The position numbers and the translations under genes were made by a program. Below, piece by piece: positions 9,253 to 16,683 of a stretch of DNA of 33,536 nt (positions within the stretch are counted from its first letter, which is position 1; each line of letters starts with the position of its first letter). Source of the DNA: a virus; the IMG/VR virus record IMGVR_UViG_3300042154_002051, positions 1 through 33,536 of that record; one strand, written 5' to 3'. The notes under the pieces are model-generated. The model did no database searches and was not told where the DNA came from. It saw nothing but the letters and a program-made list of their open reading frames with translations.

Positions 9253-9444
9253 TTATAATTCTTTATTAATTAATTTACTGACAACCAATTTATCTTCTGC
9301 AGAAAGTTGTTGAAAAAATTCTTGTGAAATATTTTCCCATGATTTAGATTCTTCTAATATTGGTAATCCGGTATCATCACAGGCCATTACTCCTAATGTA
9401 CCTGCCCAACAATTTATAGATTCTAATTTTATTAATTGTTCCAT
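9253..9444 (-). CDS. Small acidic tail-operon protein (63 aa)
   Basis: A 63-aa acidic protein with MEQLIKLESINCWAGTLGVM, then ACDDTGLPILEESKSWENIS and a helical end (FFQQLSAEDKLVVSKLINKE). It is the first gene of the spike/gp25/gp6 unit. Its leader is 37 bases of pure A/T-rich sequence with an ATATTTATT motif 14 bases before the ATG and no Shine-Dalgarno. Strict spacing to the next gene (8 bases between its stop region and the following ATG) supports real coding. Family and function are unknown. Confidence 0.7.
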   Translation of the reverse strand: MEQLIKLESINCWAGTLGVMACDDTGLPILEESKSWENISQEFFQQLSAEDKLVVSKLINKEL

Positions 9445-9457
9445 ACTTTTATTTAAT

Positions 9458-9466
9458 AATAAATAT
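9458..9466 (-). promoter_or_regulatory. Candidate late-promoter motif ATATTTATT before the tail operon
   Basis: The coding strand reads AAGAATATTTATTATTAAA in the 37-base gap between the sigma-factor gene and the first tail gene. If this is a -10 element, the transcript would start about seven bases before the ATG at 9444. The shared nonamer also occurs at 6358-6366, 27857-27865 and 28073-28081. Inference only. Confidence 0.38.
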
Positions 9467-9481
9467 TCTTATATTATAAAG

Positions 9482-10180
9482 TTAAATTTTTATATCACCA
9501 TCCCTATCAAATTCATTATAAAGTGCCATTTGTTTTTCTTTCATTTTGTTGACAACTTTTGTAATATAATGAGTAGGGTGACCTGTCATTTCTCTTATAA
9601 GTAGGTATAATGATTTTTTATTAAAGTTTTCTATGTAATTCGCTCTTCTAAATAATTCTAATACTGAGTCTGCTATTTGCATATCTCTTTTTTTGGGAAA
9701 GTGGTTTTCTAAGTGTTTGTCCCAATAAGCCAACATTCTAATATTAAATGTTTTAAACTCATCATTTCTTTCTTCTTCTCTAAAATTATTTTCAGTATCA
9801 AACGATTCAGGTAATCCTGACATTACATCTGTATCTTTATATCGTTTGTAATTTGCATTATTATTTAAAATAAGATAGTTTCTTGCAACAATAGTAAAGT
9901 AAGAAAATGCTTTACCTTTACCACTTTTGTACATGTGGATTTTTTCAATCATAAATGCAACAACCTCCGACATTACGTCTTTTGGGTCATCATCAAAGTA
10001 AGTAAACTTCCACTTATTATAAACTATCTCTGCAAGTTTATCAAATGCAGATGCAATCCTTTCTCTATACAATTTATCTTTAATATATTGGTCATTTGTT
10101 AAATTGTATTCAATTATCGCGTCTTCGGTATCTTTTGTGAAATATTGACGATTAGGCCCTCTTTTTTTTCTAATTGGCAT
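9482..10180 (-). CDS. Late-transcription sigma factor, T4 gp55-like
   Basis: About 232 aa from the ATG at 10180. The core (YNKWKFTYFDDDPKDVMSEV, then AFMIEKIHMYKSGKGKAFSY, FTIVARNYLILNNN) follows sigma region 2 as in T4 gp55: an FDD(D)xxDV helix, a 'KI..YkpgkgkAFsYft.iarNyl' helix, then the 'N..yk' end. A second helical part (SLYLLIREMTGHPTHYITKV) may contact the clamp or promoter. gp55 replaces the host sigma to read late promoters. A longer frame exists from 10204, but it would overlap the upstream gene by 35 bases instead of 11; the start MPIRKKRGPNRQYF is preferred. It ends the operon with deformylase and is followed by the tail operon it probably switches on. Confidence 0.85.
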   Translation of the reverse strand: MPIRKKRGPNRQYFTKDTEDAIIEYNLTNDQYIKDKLYRERIASAFDKLAEIVYNKWKFTYFDDDPKDVMSEVVAFMIEKIHMYKSGKGKAFSYFTIVARNYLILNNNANYKRYKDTDVMSGLPESFDTENNFREEERNDEFKTFNIRMLAYWDKHLENHFPKKRDMQIADSVLELFRRANYIENFNKKSLYLLIREMTGHPTHYITKVVNKMKEKQMALYNEFDRDGDIKI

Positions 10181-10445
10181 TTTGTTTTGTTTTGAATTTT
10201 TCAATAGTTTCTTTTATTTGATAAAATATAGAACCTACTTCATCATCCTTCTCAAACATTTCACGACTATCTATCAATCGTAATGCCTCCAGTAATGCTT
10301 CGTTTCTTTCCAACTCGGTTTGTAAAAATATATCATTTTCTTCTATGATATCTTCATATTTTTCTAATTTTTGTAAAAGATTATAAATTGCAAATGATAA
10401 TGCAACTAATAATACTGATAATATTGATATTATTGTATATAACAT
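10170..10445 (-). CDS. Small membrane-anchored coiled-coil protein (91 aa)
   Basis: A 91-aa protein with one N-terminal hydrophobic helix (residues 1-22, YTIISILSVLLVALSFAIYN) followed by a charged helix to the end (LQKLEKYEDIIEENDIF, IKETIEKFKTKQN). This resembles a signal-anchored cytoplasmic coiled coil. It lies between peptide deformylase (start two bases downstream of that stop) and the sigma factor, whose start is embedded in its last codons. The anchor-plus-coil layout resembles spanin-like or membrane-remodelling phage proteins, but there is no lipobox or spanin motif, so I leave the function open. Confidence 0.78.
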   Translation of the reverse strand: MLYTIISILSVLLVALSFAIYNLLQKLEKYEDIIEENDIFLQTELERNEALLEALRLIDSREMFEKDDEVGSIFYQIKETIEKFKTKQNAN

Positions 10446-10447
10446 AA

Positions 10448-11083
10448 TTAAACGATTTCGTATCCTTGTAAAAAATAATTGTTTGCCTTTTTATACTTAA
10501 CCTCTACTAATTCACCCTTTGGTGACTTCATTACGATTAAATCATTTCTGCCATAATTTACTCGTTTTACAACCTGTGTGTTGTAAACCCTATCTTTGAT
10601 TGTAAATCCGTCTAAATGGTCAATTTCATGTTGAACTATTACAGTCATCATTGTTTCTTTTGAAATTGATTCATTTTGAGTATCTCCATCGGGATTAATT
10701 TCAAATGTTAATTCACCTAGGTTATCAGTTTCTATAATAACTTTAGAAGCTCTAATTGTTCTAATTGGTTTTGTAAGTGTTGATGGAATTGATAAACAAC
10801 CTTCAAAGAATAAGAATCCTTCTTTTGATTTTTCTTTAATGATTGGATTTACTAAGAATAATTCTTCATCACCGAATTTAATTAAACATACTCTTTTCTT
10901 AATTCCTATTTGTGTTGCAGAAATTCCTAATCCTGGGTGTTTTACCAAAGCTTCACTTAATTGTAATCTTAATTCATCGGATTCTTGTTGTGTAATTTCT
11001 GTTTTGAGTGTCGGTGTTTTTAGATACTCCGTAAATTCTTTTGTTGTTAGTCCGTTGGAACCTTTGTCAACTATTAATTTCAT
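10448..11083 (-). CDS. def: Peptide deformylase
   Basis: A 211-aa enzyme that removes the formyl group from the N-terminal Met of new proteins. All three family motifs are present: GLGISATQIG at 51-60 (motif 1, Gln58), EGCLS at 94-98 (motif 2, metal ligand Cys96) and QHEIDHLDG at 151-159 (motif 3, ligands His152 and His156 with catalytic Glu153). A C-terminal extension of about 40 residues (KSPKGELVEVKYKKANNYFL) lies beyond the catalytic core. Phages, including many aquatic myoviruses, carry deformylases, probably to keep up with formyl-Met processing during heavy late translation. It is in the nucleotidyltransferase/sigma operon driven from the promoter at 11485-11513. The catalytic residues are intact, so it is probably active. 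Confidence 0.95.
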   Translation of the reverse strand: MKLIVDKGSNGLTTKEFTEYLKTPTLKTEITQQESDELRLQLSEALVKHPGLGISATQIGIKKRVCLIKFGDEELFLVNPIIKEKSKEGFLFFEGCLSIPSTLTKPIRTIRASKVIIETDNLGELTFEINPDGDTQNESISKETMMTVIVQHEIDHLDGFTIKDRVYNTQVVKRVNYGRNDLIVMKSPKGELVEVKYKKANNYFLQGYEIV

Positions 11084-11094
11084 ATTTTATTTTT

Positions 11095-11463
11095 TTATTT
11101 TTTATCTATATTATACACAATGATATCCCCATTTGAATCAATATATTTCAATCCACCAATATCACTTATTTCTTTTGGTGCATTGTGATATACAACTTCA
11201 TATAATGGATTTCTACCATAGTTTACACTTTCAATGTCTGGAATAATTGATAACATTATTTTATCCCAATTGTTTGTAAAAAATGGTTCTTTTTGTAATT
11301 CTTGTAATACTTCTTGTGCTGATTTTGGATTGTTTTCATCCTTTTGTACATCTCTAATTGCAACCCAACAATTCTTTCCTTTTTCTAATTGTTGATTAAT
11401 TAACCACTCATGTCCTTTGTGCCATTTTTGCCATCTACCGATGAATAGTGCGTATTTTTTCAT
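11095..11463 (-). CDS. Cytidylyl/adenylyltransferase-fold protein (HxGH nucleotidyltransferase)
   Basis: A 122-aa protein beginning MKKYALFIGRWQKWHKGHEW. The GRWQ-x-x-H15-K-G-H18 pattern is the HxGH signature of the nucleotidyltransferase fold (NMN adenylyltransferase, pantetheine-phosphate adenylyltransferase and relatives), which transfers a nucleotidyl group from NTP. It is shorter than full NadM/NadR enzymes (about 170 aa or more) and I do not see a clear ISSTxxR-type second motif; instead there is SVNYGRNPLYEVV. Substrate is therefore unknown; NAD salvage is one option. It is the first gene of the operon with deformylase and the gp55-like sigma, 22 bases after a strong promoter. Confidence 0.75.
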   Translation of the reverse strand: MKKYALFIGRWQKWHKGHEWLINQQLEKGKNCWVAIRDVQKDENNPKSAQEVLQELQKEPFFTNNWDKIMLSIIPDIESVNYGRNPLYEVVYHNAPKEISDIGGLKYIDSNGDIIVYNIDKK

Positions 11464-11484
11464 AAATTATAATTTCGTATTTCT

Positions 11485-11513
11485 AATATACGAAAATAAT
11501 TCTAATTTACCAA
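11485..11513 (-). promoter_or_regulatory. Promoter TTGGTA-N17-TATATT for the nucleotidyltransferase/deformylase/sigma operon
   Basis: On the minus strand TTGGTA (11513-11508), a 17-base spacer and TATATT (11490-11485) lie in the 53-base gap between a converging-order stop (11517) and the ATG at 11463. The expected start is about 11478. The extended -10 TTTTCGTATATTAGA is shared with the promoter at 12844-12872. The layout also satisfies the Bacteroidota TTTG-N20-TAnnTT form. Confidence 0.8.
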
Positions 11514-11516
11514 ATA

Positions 11517-12608
11517 TTAATAATATTTTATATTATCTTCTTCGTTTCTAATTCTATTCAATTCACGTATGTTTCCCTTTTTATTATTTAACCAATAATT
11601 AACCGCCTTTGTGTTGTTTATCCACAATTTACGATTATTCCATGGGAAATCAGGATGCATATAATTTTCCCATCTTAAATCTAATGAATCGTTGTCATCA
11701 GCTTCATCAATTCTTTTAACATCATCCAAAGCATCATCGTTCCTAACAGATTCATTTTCATTTTTTTTGTTAGTCTCATTTTTTTCGTTTTCGTTAATAA
11801 TATTATCTCCGTAAACCTCATATAAACCCAATTTTTCATCGTTTTCCATCATTTCAACTAAAATTTCTTTTTGTTTACTTTTTTTATTGGAAATTAACCC
11901 GTTGAATGCGATAATTAACGCTACTGCCAATGGGTCAAACACTATTACAATCAAAAATATGAAGAATTTTACAACATTTTTCAGTTCCATACCAAATGCT
12001 TCGGCAATAAACCTAAAACCACCTACTTCTTTTTCTAAATCTAAATTTGAAGTCTTAATTTCGTTGATTTTTTCGTTATTTTTAGCATTTTCCGTTTGTA
12101 AAATCTCTATTTTTTTATTAATTTGAGCAGTTTGTCTATCTTTTTGGTCAATTGAACGTAAAAGACGAGAATTTACCTTACCTTTGTCTAAAATTGTGTT
12201 TTGTGTTGAGGATAATTGACCTAATTGAGTGTTTAATTGGGTAATTTGAGCAGTATTTTGGTCAATTTTTGTAGTATAGACTAAAACTTCTCTATCTACC
12301 TGTTGCAATTTTAAGGACTGAGATTGAAATGCATTAGAAAGATATCCAAATATACCTGCAGAAGTGATTAACATCAATAATGCAACGGCAGAGGTCAAAT
12401 ACCACTTATTAAATCCCTTAATGTTTTCCCACTCTTGTTTAAGATAAGTTGCAGCAACTAATTTTGCAAACTCCAAAGCACCTGCCATTACCATAACCGA
12501 TACGGCTGCTCCACTAAATAGAACACCCAAACCTGTTACGGAGAAGTAAGCTGCACATCCGGCAATAATTAGTGCAGAAAATCCGACTAAATATTTAAGC
12601 CAATTCAT
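11517..12608 (-). CDS. Four-span membrane protein with periplasmic/cytoplasmic coiled coil
   Basis: A 363-aa protein. Hydrophobic segments lie at about residues 3-25 (WLKYLVGFSALIIAGCAAYF), 29-50 (VLFSGAAVSVMVMAGALEF), 70-92 (LTSAVALLMLITSAGIFGYL) and 210-235 (FFIFLIVIVFDPLAVALIIA). Between spans 3 and 4 there is a coiled coil of about 110 residues (QVDREVLVYTTKIDQNTAQI, KKIEILQTENAKNNEKINE). A 125-residue acidic, Asn-rich soluble tail follows span 4. The 58-aa gene directly upstream is its partner: the two abut base to base. It resembles other phage-encoded coiled-coil membrane proteins of unknown role; superinfection exclusion or membrane reorganisation is conceivable. Function is not assigned. 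Confidence 0.8.
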   Translation of the reverse strand: MNWLKYLVGFSALIIAGCAAYFSVTGLGVLFSGAAVSVMVMAGALEFAKLVAATYLKQEWENIKGFNKWYLTSAVALLMLITSAGIFGYLSNAFQSQSLKLQQVDREVLVYTTKIDQNTAQITQLNTQLGQLSSTQNTILDKGKVNSRLLRSIDQKDRQTAQINKKIEILQTENAKNNEKINEIKTSNLDLEKEVGGFRFIAEAFGMELKNVVKFFIFLIVIVFDPLAVALIIAFNGLISNKKSKQKEILVEMMENDEKLGLYEVYGDNIINENEKNETNKKNENESVRNDDALDDVKRIDEADDNDSLDLRWENYMHPDFPWNNRKLWINNTKAVNYWLNNKKGNIRELNRIRNEEDNIKYY

Positions 12609-12785
12609 TTATCTATTGATTCTAGTTAACTCTGCAACACGTTCTGCAATCTTTCTTGCATCTTCTAAAGTAGTATGTGCTTCTGATGGCGTCATTGCTT
12701 GTGCACCTGTGATTCCTTTTTGTAAAATTCTCAATTTACCGTCTAAAGACTCTAATAACGTTTGTATTTTTTCATTGTATATCAT
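12609..12785 (-). CDS. Small helical protein (58 aa) preceding the 4-TM protein
   Basis: This gene is below common length cutoffs. From the ATG at 12785 the frame is MIYNEKIQTLLESLDGKLR, then ILQKGITGAQAMTPSEAHTT, LEDARKIAERVAELTRINR and stop at 12609. It is a soluble, two-helix protein with no membrane span. Support for coding: the stop abuts the start of the next gene, the frame is open, and a promoter (12844-12872) and a terminator hairpin (12808-12841) lie just upstream. No family is recognised. Confidence 0.75.
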   Translation of the reverse strand: MIYNEKIQTLLESLDGKLRILQKGITGAQAMTPSEAHTTLEDARKIAERVAELTRINR

Positions 12786-12807
12786 AATAATAAGTATTTA
12801 TTTGTAA

Positions 12808-12841
12808 TAAAAAAGGTAGAAGTGTTTAATCTCCTACCTTT
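12808..12841 (-). terminator. Intrinsic terminator after the Hsp20 gene
   Basis: On the minus strand AAAGGTAG (12841-12834) pairs with CTACCTTT (12819-12812) around a 14-base loop and runs into TTTTTT. It lies 24 bases after the Hsp20 stop. Its 5' arm overlaps the predicted start of the promoter at 12844-12872. Confidence 0.75.
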
Positions 12842-12843
12842 CT

Positions 12844-12872
12844 AATATACGAAAAATAACTGAATTAACCAA
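12844..12872 (-). promoter_or_regulatory. Promoter TTGGTT-N17-TATATT for the 58-aa/4-TM gene pair
   Basis: TTGGTT (12872-12867) overlaps the last codons and stop of the Hsp20 gene; after 17 bases follows TATATT (12849-12844) with the same TTTTCGTATATTAGA extension as the promoter at 11485-11513. The expected start near 12837 falls inside the 5' arm of the terminator hairpin, so only new transcripts would lack a full hairpin. Confidence 0.7.
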
Positions 12873-13242
12873 CTTTCGGGGTTAATTTTTTTGGTTTGGA
12901 CTCTTCTTTTCTTTCAATGGTAATTAAGAGAATACCATTTTTAATTTCAGCTTTTGCTTTTCTACCATCAAAGTTTTTACCTACGGCAATTCTTTCTTCA
13001 ATGTCCGAAACTAATTGATTGAACGGATTTTCTTTGTCCTCTTTTAATTTTTTTGCTTTGATTTCAATTTTGTCTTCAAAACAATCAATTTCAATATCTT
13101 TTGGTTCATGTCCTAATACTGATAATGCAATTGATGCAGATTCGTCCTTTATGTCTACTGCAAATTTGTTTGGAACATACGTTGTTGTTTTTGGTTCATT
13201 AAAGAACTCTTCAAATAATTTACTGTAATCAATCATGTACAT
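12865..13242 (-). CDS. Small heat-shock protein, Hsp20/alpha-crystallin family
   Basis: A 125-aa chaperone. The alpha-crystallin domain runs from about residue 25 to 113: FAVDIKDESASIALSVLGHE (consensus 'v.eded.y.i.ve.PGf'), KDIEIDCFEDKIEIKAKKLK, and the C-terminal hallmark AEIKNGILLITIER (98-111; family 'A.l.nGvL.i.lpk'). A short N-terminus and the C-terminal KPKKLTPKVG complete it. The family oligomerises and holds unfolding proteins. Hsp20 genes occur in many T4-like phages and cyanophages and may help capsid or tail assembly. Two in-frame ATGs (13242 and 13236) are possible starts. A promoter/terminator pair follows it. Confidence 0.92.
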   Translation of the reverse strand: MYMIDYSKLFEEFFNEPKTTTYVPNKFAVDIKDESASIALSVLGHEPKDIEIDCFEDKIEIKAKKLKEDKENPFNQLVSDIEERIAVGKNFDGRKAKAEIKNGILLITIERKEESKPKKLTPKVG

Positions 13243-13317
13243 AATAAATGTTTTTAGTTAATAATACTCTATATAATTCAATTACTATACCAAAGTATGT
13301 TTATTGACAAAATGTCA

Positions 13318-13965
13318 TTACATTATGTTATCTTGTCTTTCAATGATTGTAGACATATGGTCTGCCCAATGCATAATAAATTGTAACTTGTAAACCAATT
13401 GTTTCTTTAAGTCGTGACCGGCTAAATACTTTTGATTATCTTCATCATACATACCATCGGTAAGCTTGATTGCGAAGTACTCTTTCTCATTATACTGAAT
13501 ACCATAGTGATTCAATGTAAAAAAAGTTCTATCAGTTAGGGTCATATATGGAATATTCTCATTACGAACAAATAAAGTTCCGTATTTCTTTTGAGACCAT
13601 TCTTCCTGATTTGGTAAATAATGTAGTTCACCTTTAACACCCAATTTTCCTAAATCGTGATGTAGACAACTAAATATCAATTCTTCTTCGGTAAAATCTA
13701 TCTCTCCACCTTGTGATACGAACAGGTCTCTCATTTTAAGAGCGTTCTTACATACATTAAAGATGTGGTCTATATACCCACCTATATATGCGTTATGATA
13801 GTGTTTTGAGCCAGATGCAGCGGATAGTGTGAGGTTAACACCCAATTCTTCTTCGGAATACATATGGAGTAATTTCTCCAATCTCTCACCTTTGAAATAT
13901 TTTTTGATTATTGCAATAAACTTATCGTAGTTTTGCTTTAATTCTTGTTCTGTCTTTTGTTTCAT
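13318..13965 (-). CDS. HD-domain phosphohydrolase
   Basis: A 215-aa protein with an HD signature: His67 in GGYIDHIFNVCKNALKMRD, then the HHDLGK motif at 102-107 (metal-binding His103-Asp104), and HWADHMSTIIERQD near the C-terminus, which supplies a later Asp. The HD family hydrolyses phosphate esters of nucleotides and cyclic nucleotides using metal ions; substrate cannot be read here. It could adjust nucleotide pools or cut a signalling nucleotide. The gene stands alone behind its own promoter (13996-14024), with a 30-base leader. Confidence 0.85.
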   Translation of the reverse strand: MKQKTEQELKQNYDKFIAIIKKYFKGERLEKLLHMYSEEELGVNLTLSAASGSKHYHNAYIGGYIDHIFNVCKNALKMRDLFVSQGGEIDFTEEELIFSCLHHDLGKLGVKGELHYLPNQEEWSQKKYGTLFVRNENIPYMTLTDRTFFTLNHYGIQYNEKEYFAIKLTDGMYDEDNQKYLAGHDLKKQLVYKLQFIMHWADHMSTIIERQDNIM

Positions 13966-13995
13966 CTTTTAGAGTTTAATTGTTTATAATACTCC

Positions 13996-14024
13996 AATAT
14001 ACGACAAATATTTGACATTACCAA
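13996..14024 (-). promoter_or_regulatory. Promoter TTGGTA-N17-TATATT for the HD-domain gene
   Basis: TTGGTA (14024-14019), a 17-base spacer and TATATT (14001-13996) on the minus strand, start expected near 13989. The 31 bases from 13996 to 14026 are identical to 29954-29984, the promoter of the lipoprotein-like gene 16 kb away. Confidence 0.8.
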
Positions 14025-14080
14025 ATCATTATATAGTATATCGTTAAATAATATAACAAAAAAGCTCTATTTTCAAAGAA

Positions 14081-14689
14081 TTATTCTATTTTTTTGTAAG
14101 TTATACCATCGTTCGCTATATCCGATTTGATTAACTCTCTATTTTGTATAAAGTAATGTTTATTAAGTGATTTTATATTAAAAATTTTATTATTGTGTAA
14201 GTATTCAAACTCATAATCCAATGTTCTTTTCCAACCATTCTTTATAAACCAATTAAATAATTTAATTGCCGATTTGGGGTTAACGCAATAACAATCACAA
14301 TATGGTTGAAATTCGTAATTTTCTCCACCTTTTAGTATTAATACATCAAAATCGTCATTTATTAAATCTCTCCATAAGAAGTCAATCGGGTGATTTATAT
14401 GAATGTCATCTTCAAATATGAAAAATGGAACATCTTCTTTATAACATTCCAACCAGACCATCATATGAGATAAATTGCAGGATATTACCCCCCATTGATT
14501 AATATCCCATTCCCAATAATCTGCATCTTTAAATAATGAATTGATAAGTGAGTTATTTCTCAAAACACCCCTATAATCAATAGATTCAAAAATTTCAATA
14601 TCTATACCCAATTTATTTGAAATTGATTCAATATTTTTTCGTCTTATGGCCGATGATTGTCTGTTTATAGCTTTAAATTTATAACTCAT
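14081..14689 (-). CDS. Glycosyltransferase, GT25-like
   Basis: A 202-aa protein resembling GT25 (LPS beta-1,4-galactosyltransferase-type) enzymes: the N-terminal 'iN..r...Rr' with KAINRQSSAIRRKNIESISN, the GVISCNLSHMMVWLEC segment (family 'GeiacalSH...w') and the metal/sugar-binding FFIFEDDIHI (EDD 93-95). It likely transfers a hexose to a glycan acceptor. It is the last gene of the glycan operon; its start overlaps the upstream gene by 11 bases. Below it lies a stretch of about 115 bases without a gene that holds the next promoter. Acceptor and donor are unknown. Confidence 0.82.
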   Translation of the reverse strand: MSYKFKAINRQSSAIRRKNIESISNKLGIDIEIFESIDYRGVLRNNSLINSLFKDADYWEWDINQWGVISCNLSHMMVWLECYKEDVPFFIFEDDIHINHPIDFLWRDLINDDFDVLILKGGENYEFQPYCDCYCVNPKSAIKLFNWFIKNGWKRTLDYEFEYLHNNKIFNIKSLNKHYFIQNRELIKSDIANDGITYKKIE

Positions 14690-15350
14690 ATAATAATTTC
14701 CAACCTTTTTTTATTTGATTATCAAAAAATTCATACATGTTTTCTCTAAAATTATTTGGGTTGGTTTCATACAGGGAGACTTCGTCAACTCCATATTTCC
14801 ATCCTTCTAAACTACCCCATAGGTTTTTATCATTTTCTGGATGAGGTGGTACGAATGTAGGAATACCTTGTTTTTGTAGTTGATATGAAAAGTTCATGTC
14901 CTCACCACATTGAAAGTATTTTGTATTTGGTATTTCTGACCAATAATATTTTAACCACTCTTTTTTAAAGAACCAGTTGTGAACAACATAATCAACTTGA
15001 ATAGTTTCTTCATTTGGTTTACACCAACCTATTCTATTGTAATTATCTTTATAATGTGTGTTTGAATTAAATTGGTATCCACACGTACCATAAAGACCTT
15101 CTTTTATTTGAAACTCATTATAACAATTCTCTAACCATTTTATTCCAGGTATGGTATCATCATCAATAACACAAACAAAATCCGATTTAGCATTCAACGC
15201 CATAGAAAATCTTGCCCACACTCCTAAATTTTGTAATGAGTTATCACAAACTAAAATCTCATCTGGTTTTAATGTTTGGTTTCTTAAAGATATAAACTGA
15301 TTCTCAAGTAAATGAGGTCTTTTATACTTTGTTAATATTACAGTTATCAT
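14679..15350 (-). CDS. Glycosyltransferase family 2-like
   Basis: A 223-aa GT-A enzyme. MITVILTKYKRPHLLENQFI and SLRNQTLKPDEILVCDNS form the family 2 nucleotide-binding start, VCVIDDDTIPGIKWLENC has the DDD metal motif (63-65), and QCGEDMNFSYQLQKQGIPTF carries the acceptor-side ED. The likely reaction is transfer of a sugar from a nucleotide-sugar donor to a growing glycan. It overlaps its upstream partner by 29 bases and its downstream partner by 11, so translation is probably coupled. Specificity cannot be read. Confidence 0.82.
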   Translation of the reverse strand: MITVILTKYKRPHLLENQFISLRNQTLKPDEILVCDNSLQNLGVWARFSMALNAKSDFVCVIDDDTIPGIKWLENCYNEFQIKEGLYGTCGYQFNSNTHYKDNYNRIGWCKPNEETIQVDYVVHNWFFKKEWLKYYWSEIPNTKYFQCGEDMNFSYQLQKQGIPTFVPPHPENDKNLWGSLEGWKYGVDEVSLYETNPNNFRENMYEFFDNQIKKGWKLLYEL

Positions 15351-16671
15351 TTAATAAATTTAAATTTTTTGGGCCTGAAATGTCTTTGTCTTTTTGTTCT
15401 GGATGTTCCAAATGAACAATAATACCATGCAGTCTTTTAAATTTAAGGCCTTTATTAATTAATCTCATATGCCTCTCATCATCCTCTCTACCCCAACCTT
15501 CAAAATCTTCATTATTCATTCCCACATTTAAAAATTTTTCCCTATCAATAATAAAAATACCACCAACACATTTAGTACCCCAGGCCTCCCTCAAAGTATA
15601 ATCTGGTTCATTGAAACAATCGGTATATGGTAATGAGTAATCTACTTCATTCATTATTATTTCTTTTACTGCTATGTATATATTATAAGAATTTAATAAG
15701 ATAATATCAGCATCAATAACACAAATAATTTTTTTATTTGATATTTTAATACCATCATTAATACATTTGGATTGATTGTGAGGTAAGTCCTTTTTAATAA
15801 AAATATAATTAAAATCATCTATTTGAATAGTTTGATTATTTCCCTGTTCCGAAACTATAAATGTGGAATCTTTAAAATTTTTTTTATAATATTCAATTAC
15901 CCTTAGTAAATTATCTTTTCTTTTTTCGGTGTCGTATCTATATGGAAAAATAAAATCAACTTCATTCATAATACATTTCAATCTATCATCGTAGGTAAAA
16001 TTAAATGCTCTTAGATGTTGTATAATTTTACTAAATTCGGTGTTAATTTCATAATGTAACCCTGATAATAAACAAGACATAATAATAGAGTACCCTTCTT
16101 GGTCTCCAAATCTTTCATTGTTTACTAATATATCTGATTTGTGTTTTATTTCGGTAAAATTAATATAATTCTTAAAAAATTTGTTAACAATTACTTCATC
16201 AATGTTTTCAAAATTAAAAACATAAATGTCTTCCCATACCGATGTTAAATTTTCAAAATTAAAATTATATTTCTTCAATTCTTGTCTATAATATTTGTAA
16301 TTTTTTTGAGATAAAAAAATCTCCATATTTTCAGGAAAACCCCTTCTAGTAAATGTAAATCCAGTGTTAAATTCTATTTTTTTAAAATCAATAAAAAATT
16401 GTTTATTAAAAATTAAAATATCGGAATCTATGTATAATATTTTTTTGTACCCCAAATCATAGATATTTTTTACTGCATCTATTTTATGATGATATGAATG
16501 TGGTTGTGAATGGTATTCTATTACTTTAACATTTTCTACCTCATAAAAATCAGGTTTATCAGTGTATACAAATAAATCAAATTGGTTTGTGTCTATACTA
16601 TTTAATAGTATCAACGATAGTTTATGGAACTCTTCACTTCCATATGCACATGTTAAAAAGGCTGATTTCAT
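15322..16671 (-). CDS. Two-domain glycosyltransferase (GT8-like plus GT2/GT7-like)
   Basis: A 449-aa protein with two GT-A-like halves. The first (1-250) has SAFLTCAYGSEEFHKLSLIL, a Tyr-rich segment and KKILYIDSDILIFN with a DSD motif (82-84), as in nucleotide-diphospho-sugar transferases. The second (about 255-449) restarts the fold: KDNLLRVIEYYKKNF, VIDADIILLN (DAD 320-322), CVGGIFIIDREKFLNVG and FEGWGREDDERHMRLI, the WGxEDD motif of chondroitin-polymerase and beta-4-galactosyltransferase-like enzymes. Two active sites in one chain suggest two successive sugar additions or alternating polymerisation. The first half lacks the later His/Asp motif I would expect in GT8, so its activity is less certain. 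Confidence 0.78.
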   Translation of the reverse strand: MKSAFLTCAYGSEEFHKLSLILLNSIDTNQFDLFVYTDKPDFYEVENVKVIEYHSQPHSYHHKIDAVKNIYDLGYKKILYIDSDILIFNKQFFIDFKKIEFNTGFTFTRRGFPENMEIFLSQKNYKYYRQELKKYNFNFENLTSVWEDIYVFNFENIDEVIVNKFFKNYINFTEIKHKSDILVNNERFGDQEGYSIIMSCLLSGLHYEINTEFSKIIQHLRAFNFTYDDRLKCIMNEVDFIFPYRYDTEKRKDNLLRVIEYYKKNFKDSTFIVSEQGNNQTIQIDDFNYIFIKKDLPHNQSKCINDGIKISNKKIICVIDADIILLNSYNIYIAVKEIIMNEVDYSLPYTDCFNEPDYTLREAWGTKCVGGIFIIDREKFLNVGMNNEDFEGWGREDDERHMRLINKGLKFKRLHGIIVHLEHPEQKDKDISGPKNLNLLNDNCNINKV

Positions 16672-16683
16672 TATTATTGTTTA

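Noticed and set aside
13265-13293. Sixth TTGGTA promoter before Hsp20
   Set aside because: TTGGTA is present (13293-13288), but the base positions expected for the -10 read AGAGTA, not TATATT; the CATTTATT motif near the ATG fits better.
13305-13317. Terminator TGACA-AAA-TGTCA after the HD gene
   Set aside because: The 5-bp stem is weak and no T run follows on the minus strand.
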